Below are positions 11,122 through 21,605 of a stretch of 64,000 bases of DNA, one piece after another. The translations under genes and the position numbers were made by a program. How positions within the stretch are numbered: the stretch's first letter is position 1; each line of letters starts with the position of its first letter. The stretch is from NCBI RefSeq assembly GCF_042477335.2, contig NC_091254.1:92221501-92285500 (forward strand), given 5' to 3'. The notes beneath the pieces were generated by a model. That model did no database searches. It was not told where the DNA came from and saw nothing but the letters and a program-made list of their open reading frames with translations. The DNA is from Ovis canadensis (taxonomy: Eukaryota; Chordata; Mammalia; Artiodactyla; Bovidae).

Positions 11122-11439
11122 GAGATCCAACCAGTCAATCCTAAAGAAAATCAGTCCTGAATATTCATTGGAAAGACTGACGCTGAAGCTGAAATGCCAA
11201 TACTTTGGCCACCTGATGCGAAGAACTGACTCATTGGAAAAGACCCTGCTGCTGGGAAAGATTGAAGGCAGGAGGAGAAGGGGACGGCAGAGGATGAGAT
11301 GGTTGGATGGCATCACCCACTCAGTGGACATGAGTCTGAGCAAGCTCTGGGAGCTGGTGATGGACAGGGAAGCCTGGCATGCTGCAGTCCACGGGGTTGC
11401 CCAAAGAGTTGGACGCGACTGAGCGGCTGAACTGAACTC
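11122..11439 (+). mobile_element. BovB 3'-end / ART2A-like fragment
   Basis: Sense-strand BovB C-terminal region from 'gagatccaaccagtcaatcc' through 'gatgagatggttggatggca' to the 'ctgaactgaact' tail. It is 5'-truncated, and its reading frame is open for about 100 codons only. Confidence 0.92.
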
Positions 11440-11466
11440 ATAGCATACTTCAATATAGTGCAGACA

Positions 11467-11532
11467 TTGGGTTGACCAAGAAGTGAATAACGTCTTATGG
11501 AAAAACCCAAACTAACTTTTTGGCCAACCCAG
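11467..11532. mobile_element. Mariner-type MITE (short inverted-repeat element)
   Basis: Left end 'ttgggttgaccaagaagt' and right end 'actttttggccaaccca' are inverted copies with a short centre, as in ruminant mariner-derived mini-elements. Flanking TA dinucleotides are degenerate (right side TA, left side CA). It is non-autonomous. Confidence 0.85.
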
Positions 11533-11569
11533 TATTTATTCAACGAGTTTGTATTATGTCATAATCTAC

Positions 11570-11870
11570 ACAGCACAGTAGGGACAAAAGAATGAAACCA
11601 ACACAGGCTTTTTAAGGCCGTGAAAATGTTCTGGATGATCCTATCATGATGGATACACGCCTTTTCACATGTGTCTGAATCCACAGAACCTACAACGCTG
11701 AGTGAACCCCAGTATAAACGATGGACCATCGGGGCATTATCTCGTGTCCACATAGGTTCATCAGCATTCTCGGAGGGACTATTCTGCCATTTTGTGATGT
11801 CACTGTCGTGGTCTAGAGCTCTGAGTGGCCCCTTCTCAGGGTCCGTCTACAGCAACTTACATTCCAGCAC
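11570..11870 (+). mobile_element. Old L1M 3'-UTR-like fragment
   Basis: Segments such as 'gtgaaccccagtataaacga' followed by 'ataggttcatcagc' match my memory of old mammalian L1M 3' UTRs. Divergence is high and boundaries are uncertain. Confidence 0.4.
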
Positions 11871-12424
11871 CATGCACACTTCTGAAGTGGGGCCTACGAA
11901 ACTGCCTTTTAAGCAAATGTCCCAATTCACTTGGAAGGAAATAGTATGTGAGCCACACTGCAGAAAGGCATTTCAAACACAGAGATTTCAAGTCAGATCT
12001 GTCCCTTCATTTTCGTGTTTTTGCTTGTTCGATAGTACCAAAATCCCTGAATTAAAGACAAACACCAAATAACAAAACAACCCCTTATCTAAAATACATT
12101 AGGACAGGCTGTCTTTAGACTGCGTCCTCTGTCATTAATGATGATTGCTAAAGTAGAGTGGCCTCAATTAGCTGAGAACAAGCCAAAGCTATTATCAGAA
12201 CTAGATGGCTGAAACTGTTAACATCACTGGGACGAGGAAAGAGAAATAAATGGGTCTTTTCAGGCAAGGAATTAATAAGGGGGATGGATTCACTTGCCAA
12301 GAAAATAAAAACTATTCCTTATGTCGAGAGAGGCCTGGCAGAGAAGCTTGATGTCGAAGTTCCTCAGTGATAATTAGAAACGAACAGCTGCCACCAGTGT
12401 CTCACAATAGGGTAGGTTCTCCGT
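11871..12424. other. Intergenic, nothing recognised
   Basis: Unique, mostly AT-rich DNA. No open frame continues beyond chance length and no clear repeat is present. Confidence 0.3.
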
Positions 12425-12460
12425 AGTGCGGTCCCCCGGGCAAGTCCAGCAGCATCACCT

Positions 12461-12609
12461 GTTGTTCAGTCACTAAGCTGTGTCTGACTCTTCGTGACCC
12501 CATGGACTGCAGCACACCAGGTCTCCCTGTCCCTCACTATCTTCTGGAGTTTGCTCAAGTTTATGTGCACTGAATTGGTGATGCTATTCAACCATCTCAT
12601 CCTCTTATC
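12461..12609 (-). mobile_element. ART2A/BovB-tail fragment nested in MER20-like element
   Basis: Reverse BovB-tail sequence ('ttcagtcactaagctgtgtc'). Related flanks 'ccagcagcatcacct' (12,446-12,460) and 'ccagcattacct' (12,610-12,621) look like a diverged target duplication. Confidence 0.85.
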
Positions 12610-12736
12610 CCAGCATTACCTGGGATTCTAGTAAAAAGAAAAAAAGTAACATCTTAAAACCCCTCCCAGTCCCAGCAAGTGAGAAACTCTTAGAGATTAA
12701 GCCTAGCAATCTGCAGGTTAACAAGAGCTTTCTGGC

Positions 12737-13372
12737 TACGACTATGACAGGTGGTGAGGAAGTGGAGAAATTGGAACCTGTGGGCACTATTGGGAATATA
12801 TAATGGCGAAGTCACTATGCAAAACAGCGTGGAGTTCACCCGAAAAATTAAGGATCCCACAATCTCACAGCTGGGTATATACCCAAAAACAGTGGAATCA
12901 GGATTTTGAAAAGTTATCAGCGCTCTTATGTTCATTGCAGAATTATGCATAAGAGCCAAGATGCTTCTAAATGCTCAGAAAATGTGGCATATACATACCA
13001 TGGAATACCAGTTTTTAAAAAGAAGGAAATCTTGCAACATGCAACACCATGAGTGAAACGTGAGGGAATGATGCTCAGTGAAATAAGCCAGCTGAAGGAC
13101 AAATACTGCGTGCTTCCACTTACAGGAGGTACCTGAAGGAAGGAAAGTCATAGAAAGCAGAGAATAGAATGGTAACTTCTTGGAGTTGGTGGGAGAGCAG
13201 AAGTGTGGATTACTAATCAATACGCATAATGTTTCGGTTCAGTAAAACATACAAACTCTAGAAATCTGTTGTACAACATTGTACAGCCTATAGTCAACCA
13301 TGTACGGAATTGCACACTTAAAATTTTGTTCAGAGTAAATCTCATTTTAAGTGTAATTACTAATATAAAGTA
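12737..13372 (+). mobile_element. Old L1 3' end
   Basis: Sense L1 ORF2 end: 'ctgggtatatacccaaaa', 'gctcttatgttcattgcaga' and 'accatggaatacca', then an L1M-type 3' UTR with 'ttgtacaacattgtacagcc'. Many substitutions indicate an old copy. Confidence 0.72.
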
Positions 13373-13420
13373 AGAATCCCCTGGTGATTCCAGTGCAGGC
13401 AAAACTTTGAGAACCCCTAA

Positions 13421-13930
13421 ACCTAGACAGTATATTAAAAAGCAGAGACATTACTTTGCTGACAAAGGTCCATCTAGTCAAAGATATGCTTTTTCCAGGA
13501 GTCCTGTATGAATGTGAGAGTTGGACCATAAAGAAAGCTGAGAGTCAAAGAATTAATGCTTTTGAACTGTGGTGTTGGAGAAGACTCTTGAGAGTCCCTT
13601 GGACTGCAAGGAGATCCAACCAGTCCATCCTAAAGAAAATCAGTCCTGAATATACTTTGGGAGGAGTTATGCTGAAGCTGAAACTCCAATACTTTGGCCA
13701 CCTGATGTGAAGAACTGACTCATTGGAAAAGACCCTGATGCTGGGAAAGATTGAGGGCAGGAGGAGAAGGGGATGACAGAGGATGAGATGATTGGATGGC
13801 ATCACCGATTAGATGGACATGAGTTTGAGCAAACTCTGGGAGGTTGTGAAGGACAGGGAAGCCTGGCATGTTGCAGTCCATGGGGTCGCAAAGAATCGAA
13901 CACGACTGAGCAACTAAACTGAACTGAACC
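13421..13930 (+). mobile_element. BovB LINE 3' end
   Basis: Sense BovB from 'acagtatattaaaaagcaga' through 'cttttgaactgtggtgttgg' to 'aactgaactgaacc'. About 510 bp, 5'-truncated. It faces an inverted BovB copy starting 41 bp downstream. Confidence 0.93.
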
Positions 13931-13971
13931 GTAGAGGGAAGTCAGGAACCAGTTATTTCCTTATCATGCAG

Positions 13972-14300
13972 TTGTTGTTGTTGTTGACCAGTCACTCAGT
14001 CAAGTCTGATTCTTTGCAACCCCATGGACTGCAGCATGCCAGGCTTCCCTGTCCAGCACCAACTCCCAGAGCTTACTCAACTCACGTCCATCTAATCGGT
14101 GACGCCATCCAACCATCTCATCCTCTGTTGTGCCCTTCTCCTCCTGCCTTCAATCTTTCCCAGCGTCAGGGTCTTTTCTAATGAGCCAGCTCTTCACATC
14201 AGGTGGCCAAAATATTGGAGTTTCAGCTTTAGCATCAGTCCTTCCAATGAATATTCAGAGTTGATTTCCTTTAGGAGTGACTGGTTTGATCTCCTTGCAA
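13972..14300 (-). mobile_element. BovB 3'-end / ART2A-like fragment (inverted partner)
   Basis: Reverse-oriented BovB tail beginning with a GTT repeat and ending at 'gactggtttgatctccttgc'. Together with 13,421-13,930 it forms a tail-to-tail inverted pair with about 330-bp potential arms. Confidence 0.92.
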
Positions 14301-14544
14301 TGACTGAGTTTAAAGAAAAAAAAAAAAGCTAAACTCAAGTAGTTATAGGAAAGGGTTAAGAAGCACAAAGGGAAAAAAGTCTCCAATACAAATCACATTT
14401 ACACTAAAGAATCTGGCTATTTGCAGACAGCTGAATCAGATGCTTTAACCTTTTATAGCATCCTACGCCCACCTCTGGTCTGTGTCTTTCTCCCACTGGA
14501 AAAATTCTCCAGTTCATTTAAATTAGCATGACAGTTTACCAAGT
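14301..14544. other. Short unique stretch
   Basis: An A12 run and unique DNA lie between the BovB fragment and an MIR remnant. Confidence 0.3.
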
Positions 14545-15232
14545 GGGTTCATACACATTATCTCATTTGATCTTCGTAGTAATCCACACAAGAGGCGGGG
14601 ATCATTCCCATTTTATAAGTGAGACTACTGACACAGAGAGATAAAGAGACCAATGTGAAATTCAGTTCAGTTCAGTCGCTCAGTCGAGTCTGACCCTTCT
14701 CGACCGCATGAATCGCAGCACGCCAGGCCTCCCTGTCCATCACCAACTCCCGGAGTCCACCTAAACTCATGTCCATTGAGCCAGTGATGCCATCCAACCA
14801 TCTCATCCTCTGTTGTCCCCTTCTCTTCCTGCCCTCAATCTTTCCCAGCATCAGGGTCTTTTCCAGTGAGTCAGCTCTTTGCATCAGGTGGCCAAAGTAT
14901 TGCAGTTTCAGCTTCAACATCAGTCCTCCCAATGAACACCCAGGACTGATCTTCTTTAGGATGAACTGGTTGGATCTCCCTGCAGTCCAAGGGACTCTTG
15001 AGAATCTTCTCCGACACCCCAGTTCAAAAGCAATTCTTCTGCGCTCAGCTTTCTTTATTATCTAACTCTCACATCCATACATGACCACTGGAAAAACCAT
15101 AGCCTTAACTAGACAGACCTTTGTTGACAAAGTAATGTCTCTGCTTTTTAACATGTAACATGAAATTACACGACTCAATCAACAGGGTCAGAACCTGAAT
15201 TCTAGACTTTGGTTCATTCCCTAATTCACTCT
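14545..15232 (-). mobile_element. MIR SINE split by a BovB insertion
   Basis: 14,545-14,660 ('attatctcatttgatcttcg', then 'cattttataagtgag') and 15,156-15,232 ('gggtcagaacctgaattcta') are consecutive parts of one reverse-oriented MIR. A BovB 3' end separates them. Confidence 0.65.
14661..15155 (-). mobile_element. BovB LINE 3' end inserted in MIR
   Basis: Reverse BovB, from the 'ttcagttcagttcagtcgct' tail to 'agtaatgtctctgctttt'. 'tgaaatt'-like sequence on either side is a possible short target duplication. Confidence 0.92.
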
Positions 15233-15442
15233 GCCTTTCTGTAGACTAAGGTTACTGACATTCAAGAAGTTCCTCCCAAAGGATTTAGTGCAGAATATCT
15301 CAGTCTCGACACTCTGGATGCTTTGGGCGGGTGAGTTCTGGGGTGCTGTTTGTTGGTGCAGGGAGGACTGGCCCATACATTCTAAGAAGTTGACCCGCAT
15401 CACTGACCTCTCACCACTAGATGGCAGTAGCACTCCTACCTC
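15233..15442. other. Unique intergenic sequence
   Basis: No repeat or gene recognised. Confidence 0.3.
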
Positions 15443-15527
15443 CAGTTCAATTCAGTTGCTCAGTTGTGTCTGACTCTTTGCGACCCCATGGACTGCAGCA
15501 TGCCTGGCCTCCCTGTCCATCGCCAAC
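15443..15527 (-). mobile_element. BovB/BovA tail fragment
   Basis: Only the terminal part 'ttcaattcagttgctcagtt' through 'gcctccctgtccatcgccaa' is present. Confidence 0.85.
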
Positions 15528-15766
15528 TCATCATCACTTCAAGTTACAACAATCCAAAAGGTCACCAGACATAGCTAAATGTCTTCGGGACAGGTTGGCG
15601 AGTAAAACCAATCTTGTAGAGAATGCCTGGTTTAGTTTAACTGAAACTCCTTCAGAAGCACCTGAAGTGCTTCTTGAACCTCAGATGGCCCTGCCCCAAC
15701 CCCTGAGTTTCTGATTCAGTAGGTCTGATTCAAGACCTGAATATTTGCATCTCTAACAAGTTCTCC

Positions 15767-15884
15767 CGGAGAAGGCAATGGCAACCCACTCCAGTACTCT
15801 TGCCTGGAGAATCCCAGGGACGGCAGAGCCTGGTGGGCTGCCGTCTATGGGGTCGCACAGAGTCGGACACGACTGAAACGACTT

Positions 15885-15913
<29 letters not shown>
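15767..15913 (+). mobile_element. BovA SINE with (AGC)10 tail
   Basis: Headless BovA body ending in a perfect trinucleotide array at 15,885-15,914. 'caagttctcc' flanks it at 15,757-15,766 and 15,914-15,923, a 10-bp target duplication. Confidence 0.93.

Positions 15914-15914
<1 letters not shown>
15885..15914 (+). repeat. (AGC)10 microsatellite
   Basis: Ten perfect AGC units grown from the tail of the BovA element. Not coding. Confidence 0.97.
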
Positions 15915-15916
<2 letters not shown>

Positions 15917-15923
15917 GTTCTCC

Positions 15924-16152
15924 AGTACTCTGGCCACCTGATGCAAAGAGCCGACTCACTGCAAAAGACTCTGATGCTGGAAAAGATTGAAGGGGTCGAC
16001 AGAGGACGAGATGGTTGGATGGCATCACTGACTTGATGGACGCAAGTTTGAGCAAACTCCGGGAGATGGTGAAGGACAGGGGGGCCTGGAGTGCTGCAGT
16101 CTACGGGGTCAGTCACAAAAAGTCAGAGACAACTAAGCGACTGAACAACAAG
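15924..16152 (+). mobile_element. BovB 3'-end fragment
   Basis: Sense BovB tail from 'agtactctggccacctgatg' to 'actaagcgactgaacaacaa'. It directly follows the BovA duplication. Confidence 0.9.
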
Positions 16153-16323
16153 TTCCCAGGTGATGCTGCTGCTGGTGGTTCAGAGACCATCCTTTGAAAA
16201 CCGCCTTTCTAAACCGCTTGTGAAGTCAAAAAGTATATCCCTAAAAAGGATGCTTGCTTTTTAAAAGATTTCATTAGCAAACAATGGATAATGAAAACAA
16301 ACAAAGATTGCCTTGATCCACAG

Positions 16324-16639
16324 TGAAAGTGAAAGTCGCTCGGCCTCCTGTCTGACACTTTGTGACCCCATGGACTATACAGTCCATGGAATTCTCCAGG
16401 CCAGAATACTGGAGTCGGTAGCCTTTCCCTTCTGCAGGGGGTCTTCCCAACACAAGGACTGAACCCAGTTCTCCCGTATTTCCCGCAGGCAGATTCTTTA
16501 TCAGGTGAGCCACCAGGGAAGCCCAAGAATACTGGAGTGGGTAGCCTATCCCTTCTCCAGCAGATCTTCCTGACCCAGGAATCGAACCGGGGTCTCCTGC
16601 ATTGCAGGTGGATTCCTTACCAACTGAGCTATCAAGGGC
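16324..16639 (-). mobile_element. Bov-tA SINE with two tRNA-like heads
   Basis: Reverse orientation. A normal Bov-tA (tail 'tgaaagtgaaagtcgctc' to head 'caccagggaagccc') is followed by a second partial body and head ending 'actgagctatcaagggct'. 'tgatccacag' flanks it at 16,314-16,323 and 16,640-16,649, so the dimer inserted as one unit. Confidence 0.92.
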
Positions 16640-16649
16640 TGATCCACAG

Positions 16650-17117
16650 CCTGCAGTTCAATATGCAACATCTTCCTGGACACCCAAATGGGGTTTCCAT
16701 TATTAACACATGGCCCTTGAATATTATTTAAACAAAAAGCACTCATGCTGCTAACAGGAAAATACCTCTTACTTCTCCCCAAGCTCTTTATGAAGTTTTA
16801 AAATTTATTAGATCTTCAAATTCCTCTTATGATACAGGAAAGACGACACTCTAGCTTTCTTTTTTTTCCTTGCCCACTGCTACTAGAGTTAGCAGACCAG
16901 ATCAAGAGATGGCATGAATAACACTCTCCCTCTCAGAATTATGGAGAGGACCTTATTTTATAATGAATTTAAAGTGCTCTCCCTGAGAGAAAGAAATTCT
17001 GAAGTCCTGGGTGTAGAACTTTGCATACATGTTTTCAAGAGATAAAGCAGGTCTGTTTCAGAATAAAAGTTCTTTTTCATTGCTTCCTGCATTTTGTTAC
17101 CATTGTTTAACAAATAA
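16650..17117. other. Intergenic, nothing recognised
   Basis: AT-rich unique DNA with a short T-run near 16,860. No gene seen. Confidence 0.3.
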
Positions 17118-17597
17118 GTTGTTGTTTATTGTTGGTCGCTAAGTTGTGGCCAACTCTTTGCCGCCCCACAGACTGCAGCACGCCAGGCTTCCCTATCCTT
17201 CAGTATCTCCCAGAATTTGCTCAAACTCATGTCCATCGAGTCAGTGATGCCATCCAACCATCTCATCCTCTGTCACCCTCTTCTCCTCCTGCCTTCAATC
17301 TTCTCCACCATCAGTCTTTCCCAATAAGTCAGTTCTTCACATCAGGTGGTCAAAGTATTGGAGCTTCAGCATCAGCATCAGTCCTTCCATTGAATATTCA
17401 GGGTTGACTTCCTTTAGGATTGACTGGTTTGATCTCCTTGAAGTCCAAGGGACTCTCAAGAGTCTTCTCTAGCACCAAAATTAGAAAGCATCAATTCTTT
17501 GATGCTCAGCTTTCTTTATGGTCCAACTCTCACATTTGTACATGACTACTGGAAAAACCGTAGCTTTGACTATATGGACATTTGTTGGCAAAATAAT
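17118..17597 (-). mobile_element. BovB LINE 3' end
   Basis: Reverse BovB from the GTTGTT-type tail to 'ttgttggcaaaataatgtt'. It is older than its neighbours judging by the number of differences. Confidence 0.9.
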
Positions 17598-18062
17598 GTT
17601 GAAGTTATTATGAAAATAATTGATGAAGGGACAGTTGCTTATTTCTTCCACCTTAACAGAGGAAAAAAAAAAGTGATGTTTATGTAATGTGACTAGAAAT
17701 TCTCTTACTGTAATGGTGCTAATTGAAATACAACAAACACTTTTCTGTTGCATATCTTCCTTTTGAAATCTAAGTTAGCATTTTAAAAACTAAGCATTGA
17801 CATTTTAAAAGCCAATAATTATGTAATTATAGCCTGTATACTTTTAAATGATTGAAAGGGTAATGGCCCAGGAGAAATGTCTTATAATTAATTAAATGTT
17901 TTTATGTGAAAAATGGCAAAATGACTCAAGGGTGAAGCAGTGAAAATTTGCAAAATTATTTCTTTGAAATAAGCTCACTCTATATTCTATGTAACTAGGA
18001 TGTGCGCGCGCAATGGGTAATTCAATCAAATAGTAGCTTTGCAAAATAAATGCATTTTCATA
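17598..18062. other. Intergenic, nothing recognised
   Basis: AT-rich DNA with a short alternating 'tgcgcgcgca' at about 18,001-18,010. No gene or clear repeat. Confidence 0.3.
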
Positions 18063-18302
18063 GCAGTCTTTTTTTATGTTGGAATATAACTGCTTTGTTT
18101 CTGCTGTACAGCAACGTCAATCAGCTATATGTATACATACATCCCCTGCCTCTTGGACCCCCCTCCCCTCTCCCCATGCCACCCTGCTAGGTCATCGCTG
18201 AGCTCCCTGTGATACACAGCAGCTTCCTACTGGCTATCTAATTCCCACGTGGTAGCATGTGTACATCAATGCCACTCTCTCAACTCATCACCCAAGAAAG
18301 GA
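18063..18302 (-). mobile_element. L1 3'-end fragment
   Basis: 'tttctgctgtacagcaacgt', a CCCCTCCC-rich stretch and 'gctgagctccctgtgataca' are the antisense of the ruminant L1 3' region. Confidence 0.65.
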
Positions 18303-18554
18303 AGTACTTCAAGCCCCAGCCCCCTAGCTTTTTCCTTCAGCAGTGCCCCCACCACCACCACCCTATGCCCTGCCCCACCAGGCTGGGGCCTGGTTCATAA
18401 GAACCTGAACCTCAGACCACTTTGAAGAGCCAAAGAGATTCCTGAACGAAACCCTGCTGTTAGGACACTCCCGATAATAGTGTGGGGACCAGTCTCACAA
18501 CCGTTTTAACCAGGAGGAGTTCAACTCCTCCGTCTCCTGAAATATCTATTGTAG

Positions 18555-18763
18555 GGGCTTCCCTGGTGTTTCAGACAGTTAAGAATCCACCTACAATGCA
18601 GGAGACCAGAGTTCGATCCCTGGCTCAGAAGGATCCTCTGGAGAAGGAAATGGCAACCCCCTCTAGTATTCTTGCCTGGAGTATTCCATGGACAGTAGCC
18701 TGGCTGGGGAAAGTCCAGGGGGTCGTAAAAGAGTTGAACACAACGGAGCAACACTTTCCTTTT
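18555..18763 (+). mobile_element. Bov-tA SINE with 22-bp target-site duplication
   Basis: Full-length element starting 'gggcttccctggtgtttcag'. An identical 22-bp sequence, beginning 'tctcctgaaatat', lies at 18,533-18,554 and 18,764-18,785. That is unusually long for these SINEs, and its being perfect points to a young insertion. Confidence 0.95.
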
Positions 18764-18785
18764 TCTCCTGAAATATCTATTGTAG

Positions 18786-19036
18786 GTTCTCCCCTTATTG
18801 TTCTTCTGTTGAAAAATTGGTTTCATTATAACTATCATTTAGTCATAGAAAGGGAATCTAATCCCCTGAAACTTATCAATCAGGAGAGGAAACCTAAGAC
18901 AATTATCTGAGTGACTCAAATAAACAACTGCTTCCACTGTTTCAGCATAGGAAAGAAAAAACAGACTTGGCAATAATCTGATAACAAAAAGAAATCTGGC
19001 CATTGCAATACCTAAGGTGGATTTTATCTTAAATTG
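18786..19036. other. Unique intergenic sequence
   Basis: No repeat or gene recognised. Confidence 0.3.
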
Positions 19037-19240
19037 TCCATTTGTGCTGTCTTCAAGACGGTAAAGAGTCTGCCTGCAATGCGGGAGACCCGGGTTCAAT
19101 CCCTGGGCTGGGATACCCTGGAGAAGGAAATGGCAACCCACTCCAGTATTCTTGCCTGGAAAATCCTATGGATGGAGGAACCTGGTGGAACCTGGTCCAT
19201 GGGGTTGCAAAGAGTCTGACATGACTGAACAACTTCACTA
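19037..19240 (+). mobile_element. Bov-tA SINE
   Basis: The head is slightly eroded; B-box 'cgggttcaatccctgggc'. The body carries a short internal duplication ('acctggtggaacctggt'). Confidence 0.92.
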
Positions 19241-19283
19241 TCAGCCTAAACTAAACAAATCATGTTTTGTTTACATCACTACA

Positions 19284-19593
19284 TGAAGTGAAGTGAAAGT
19301 TGCTCAGTCATGTTCGACTCTTCGTGACCCCATGAACTGTGGAATCCTCTAGGCCAGAATACTGGAGTAGGTAGCCTTGCCCTTCGCCAGGGGATCTTCC
19401 CAACCCAGAGATTCAACCCAGGTCCCCCACACTGCAGGCAGATTCTTTACCAGCTGAGCCACAAGGGAAGCCCAAGAATACTGGCGTGGGTAGCCTATCC
19501 CTTCTCCAGGGGATCTGCCTGACCCAGGAATTGAACTGAGGTCCCCTGCATTGCCAGCGGATTCTTTACCAACTGAGCTATCTGGGAAGCCCT
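19284..19593 (-). mobile_element. Bov-tA SINE with two tRNA-like heads
   Basis: Same dimeric architecture as 16,324-16,639: reverse Bov-tA ending 'gccacaagggaagccc' followed by a second partial body and head ending 'tctgggaagccct'. The repeated structure at two sites marks a subfamily rather than a chance tandem. Confidence 0.9.
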
Positions 19594-19846
19594 ATAACAT
19601 CTCCTCATAACAGCTTGAAATACTCAGACTCTATTGTCCGAATATCTGAGAGAAATATGTTTCTATCTCAAACCAGGCACTCGTTTCCCTCGCTTGCCTA
19701 CTTCCTACCAGGGTGGCAGACTGCCTGAGAGACAGGGTGCCATCAACTCGCCTCTTGGCCGACACGGAAATTCAACAAGAAGGAGCTAGCCACCTGCCTA
19801 GCACCAAAGCGACACGGAAATCCTGGTACTGTTTAACATGTAAATA

Positions 19847-19925
19847 TTGGGTTGGCCAAAAAGCCTGTTCGGGTTTTTCCATATGATAGTATGGAAAACC
19901 CAAATGAACATTTTGCCCAGCCTGA
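19847..19925. mobile_element. Mariner-type MITE
   Basis: 'ttgggttggccaaaaagcct' on the left and an inverted, diverged right end ('attttgcccagcctga') surround a short palindromic centre. TA dinucleotides flank both ends (19,845-19,846 and 19,926-19,927), as expected for Tc1/mariner integration. Confidence 0.88.
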
Positions 19926-19927
19926 TA

Positions 19928-21126
19928 TTTCAGTGACAACCGTGGAGATTTGTAAAAGGAAAACTGAGTTGGGAAAAAACATGTGATGCCTTCCTTGATT
20001 TTGTTTCCTCAGTAGCATGTGTCACAAACTGTTCATGATAATGGGCACGAAAGTGGAATCAGGTACAGTCTTTGTCTCCAAATATTTCATGCTCCATTAG
20101 GAAGCAGAGACGGAACATCACCAATCATTGTAGCTGTTGACTAGGACTATTCACAAAAATGCCCCAGGAGCTTTAAGAATAGAGTTGAAGGCCCCGAAAA
20201 TGGTGGAGGGGAGTGAGTGGGGATGTGGGGGCCTGGAAGATGAGTGGCATAAGATAGAAACTGTATCATTAACTTTGAGGCTTTCCTGGCAGTGATTACA
20301 AAGGCAAGTCGCTCATGTATTGGCACAGCTACTTCATATTTTAAGAAGGGAAAGTACACCTAAATCGGTGTAAAAACAGCCTAAAACCTGAGGCGTGTTT
20401 AAACGTCTTAATTTTACCCTTTTAATATTTAAAGCTCAAGTCAGCGCTTGTTATGTATTAAGCTTCTGTGTTTATGAATCTCCCGAGGTGGCTTCTATTA
20501 AATGCCTTGTTTCTTGAGTAGCAGGTATTCTCCTGTGTTTAGCCTCTCAGCCTCTCAAGAGCTCACTGTCTCTGCCCACTGTTTTCTCTGCATTTCTCTG
20601 CCCTCTGAGGTTAATAATAATGAGTCAGTGTGAAACCATCATAAAACACTTTAAATTGCCCTAGAAATGAAAATCTCAATTATTGTGATTAACTAAGCCC
20701 TCTGTGGAAAAATGGAGAATAATTGGGGGCTGCTAACAAATTTAGGCAAAGTAATATCCTAAAATATGGTTTCCTTTCGCATCTCTTCAGTTCTGTGTTA
20801 ATGCTGCCTGGCATTCTAGCACTATTTCTGGGTGAGAGGTAGCCACCTCTTCCATCTTCTTTTATAATAAACAGGGCAACAAAGACCATAACAGCTTCAG
20901 GACAGAGTCCAAAGGGAGCCTTGGAGTAGAGGCGATTTTGAACCAGAAACAATAGGAGGAACAGTTCCAGAAATATTTGCAAAGCAGAAAACTGACATCA
21001 TCACTAGAGCTTTGTGAGAGAGTAAATGCCATTTTACCAAGACGAGAACAGAGAGTCCTATTGACATTCTAATGGAGCTATATGCGTACATATACAAGTG
21101 TGGATATATTTCAGAGATGAATGCAT
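19928..21126. other. Intergenic, no gene recognised
   Basis: About 1.2 kb free of recognised young repeats, with only short ORFs. A decayed L2 piece around 20,060-20,150 is possible. Confidence 0.3.
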
Positions 21127-21340
21127 GTGAAAGTGAAAGTCGCTCAGTTGTGTCCAACTCTTTGTGATCCCCTGGACTATACAGACCACAAGGCTCCTCT
21201 GTCCACGGAGTTCTCCAGGCAAGAAGACTGGAGTGGGTTGCCATTCCCTTCTCCAGGGAATCTTCCCAATCCAGGGACTGAACCCAGGTCTCCTGCATGG
21301 GCAGGCAGAATCTTTAGTGTCTGAGTCCCCAGGGAAGCCC
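21127..21340 (-). mobile_element. Bov-tA SINE
   Basis: Reverse full-length element between 'gtgaaagtgaaagtcgctc' and 'cccagggaagcccat'. It abuts TA-rich simple sequence. Confidence 0.93.
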
Positions 21341-21344
21341 ATAC

Positions 21345-21605
21345 TCTATATATGAATACACAGATAATTACATACACATTTCTATACATACATATAGAAT
21401 ATACATTTGTACAGATACTACATATAATACTTATATATAAAGATATCTATTTGTTTATGTATACAAAGTATATATACATTATATATCTTATATATGTGTG
21501 TATATGCTACGTATACACATATACACATGTCTATAATGTACAATACACACACACTGTGTGTATATATATAGTATATGTAAGTGTATATATTATATATAGT
21601 AGTAG
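21345..21605. repeat. TA/TACA-rich simple sequence
   Basis: Degenerate TATACA/TATATG repeats without a fixed long period. They form the left shoulder of the minisatellite and are split from it by a SINE. Confidence 0.85.

Larger units (their letters stand above)
12425..13420 (-). mobile_element. MER20-like hAT DNA transposon split by two insertions
   Basis: Three pieces read in order as one hAT-Charlie (MER20-like) element: 12,425-12,460 ('agtccagcagcatcacct'), 12,610-12,736 and 13,373-13,420 ('cctggtgattccagtgca' then 'ctttgagaacccct'). An ART2A-like element and an L1 3' end fill the gaps. The family assignment is from memory of the consensus. Confidence 0.55.
15610..16206 (+). mobile_element. 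MER20-like hAT element carrying two ruminant insertions
   Basis: Left part to 15,766 ('gagtttctgattcagtaggt', 'atttgcatctctaacaag') and right part 16,153-16,206 ('ttcccaggtgatgctgctg', 'ctttgaaaacc') are contiguous in the hAT consensus I remember. A BovA unit and a BovB fragment lie between them. Confidence 0.6.

Noticed and set aside
10738-11343. A 201-codon minus-strand ORF
   Set aside because: Its start is antisense BovB sequence and the rest has no recognisable similarity or gene context.
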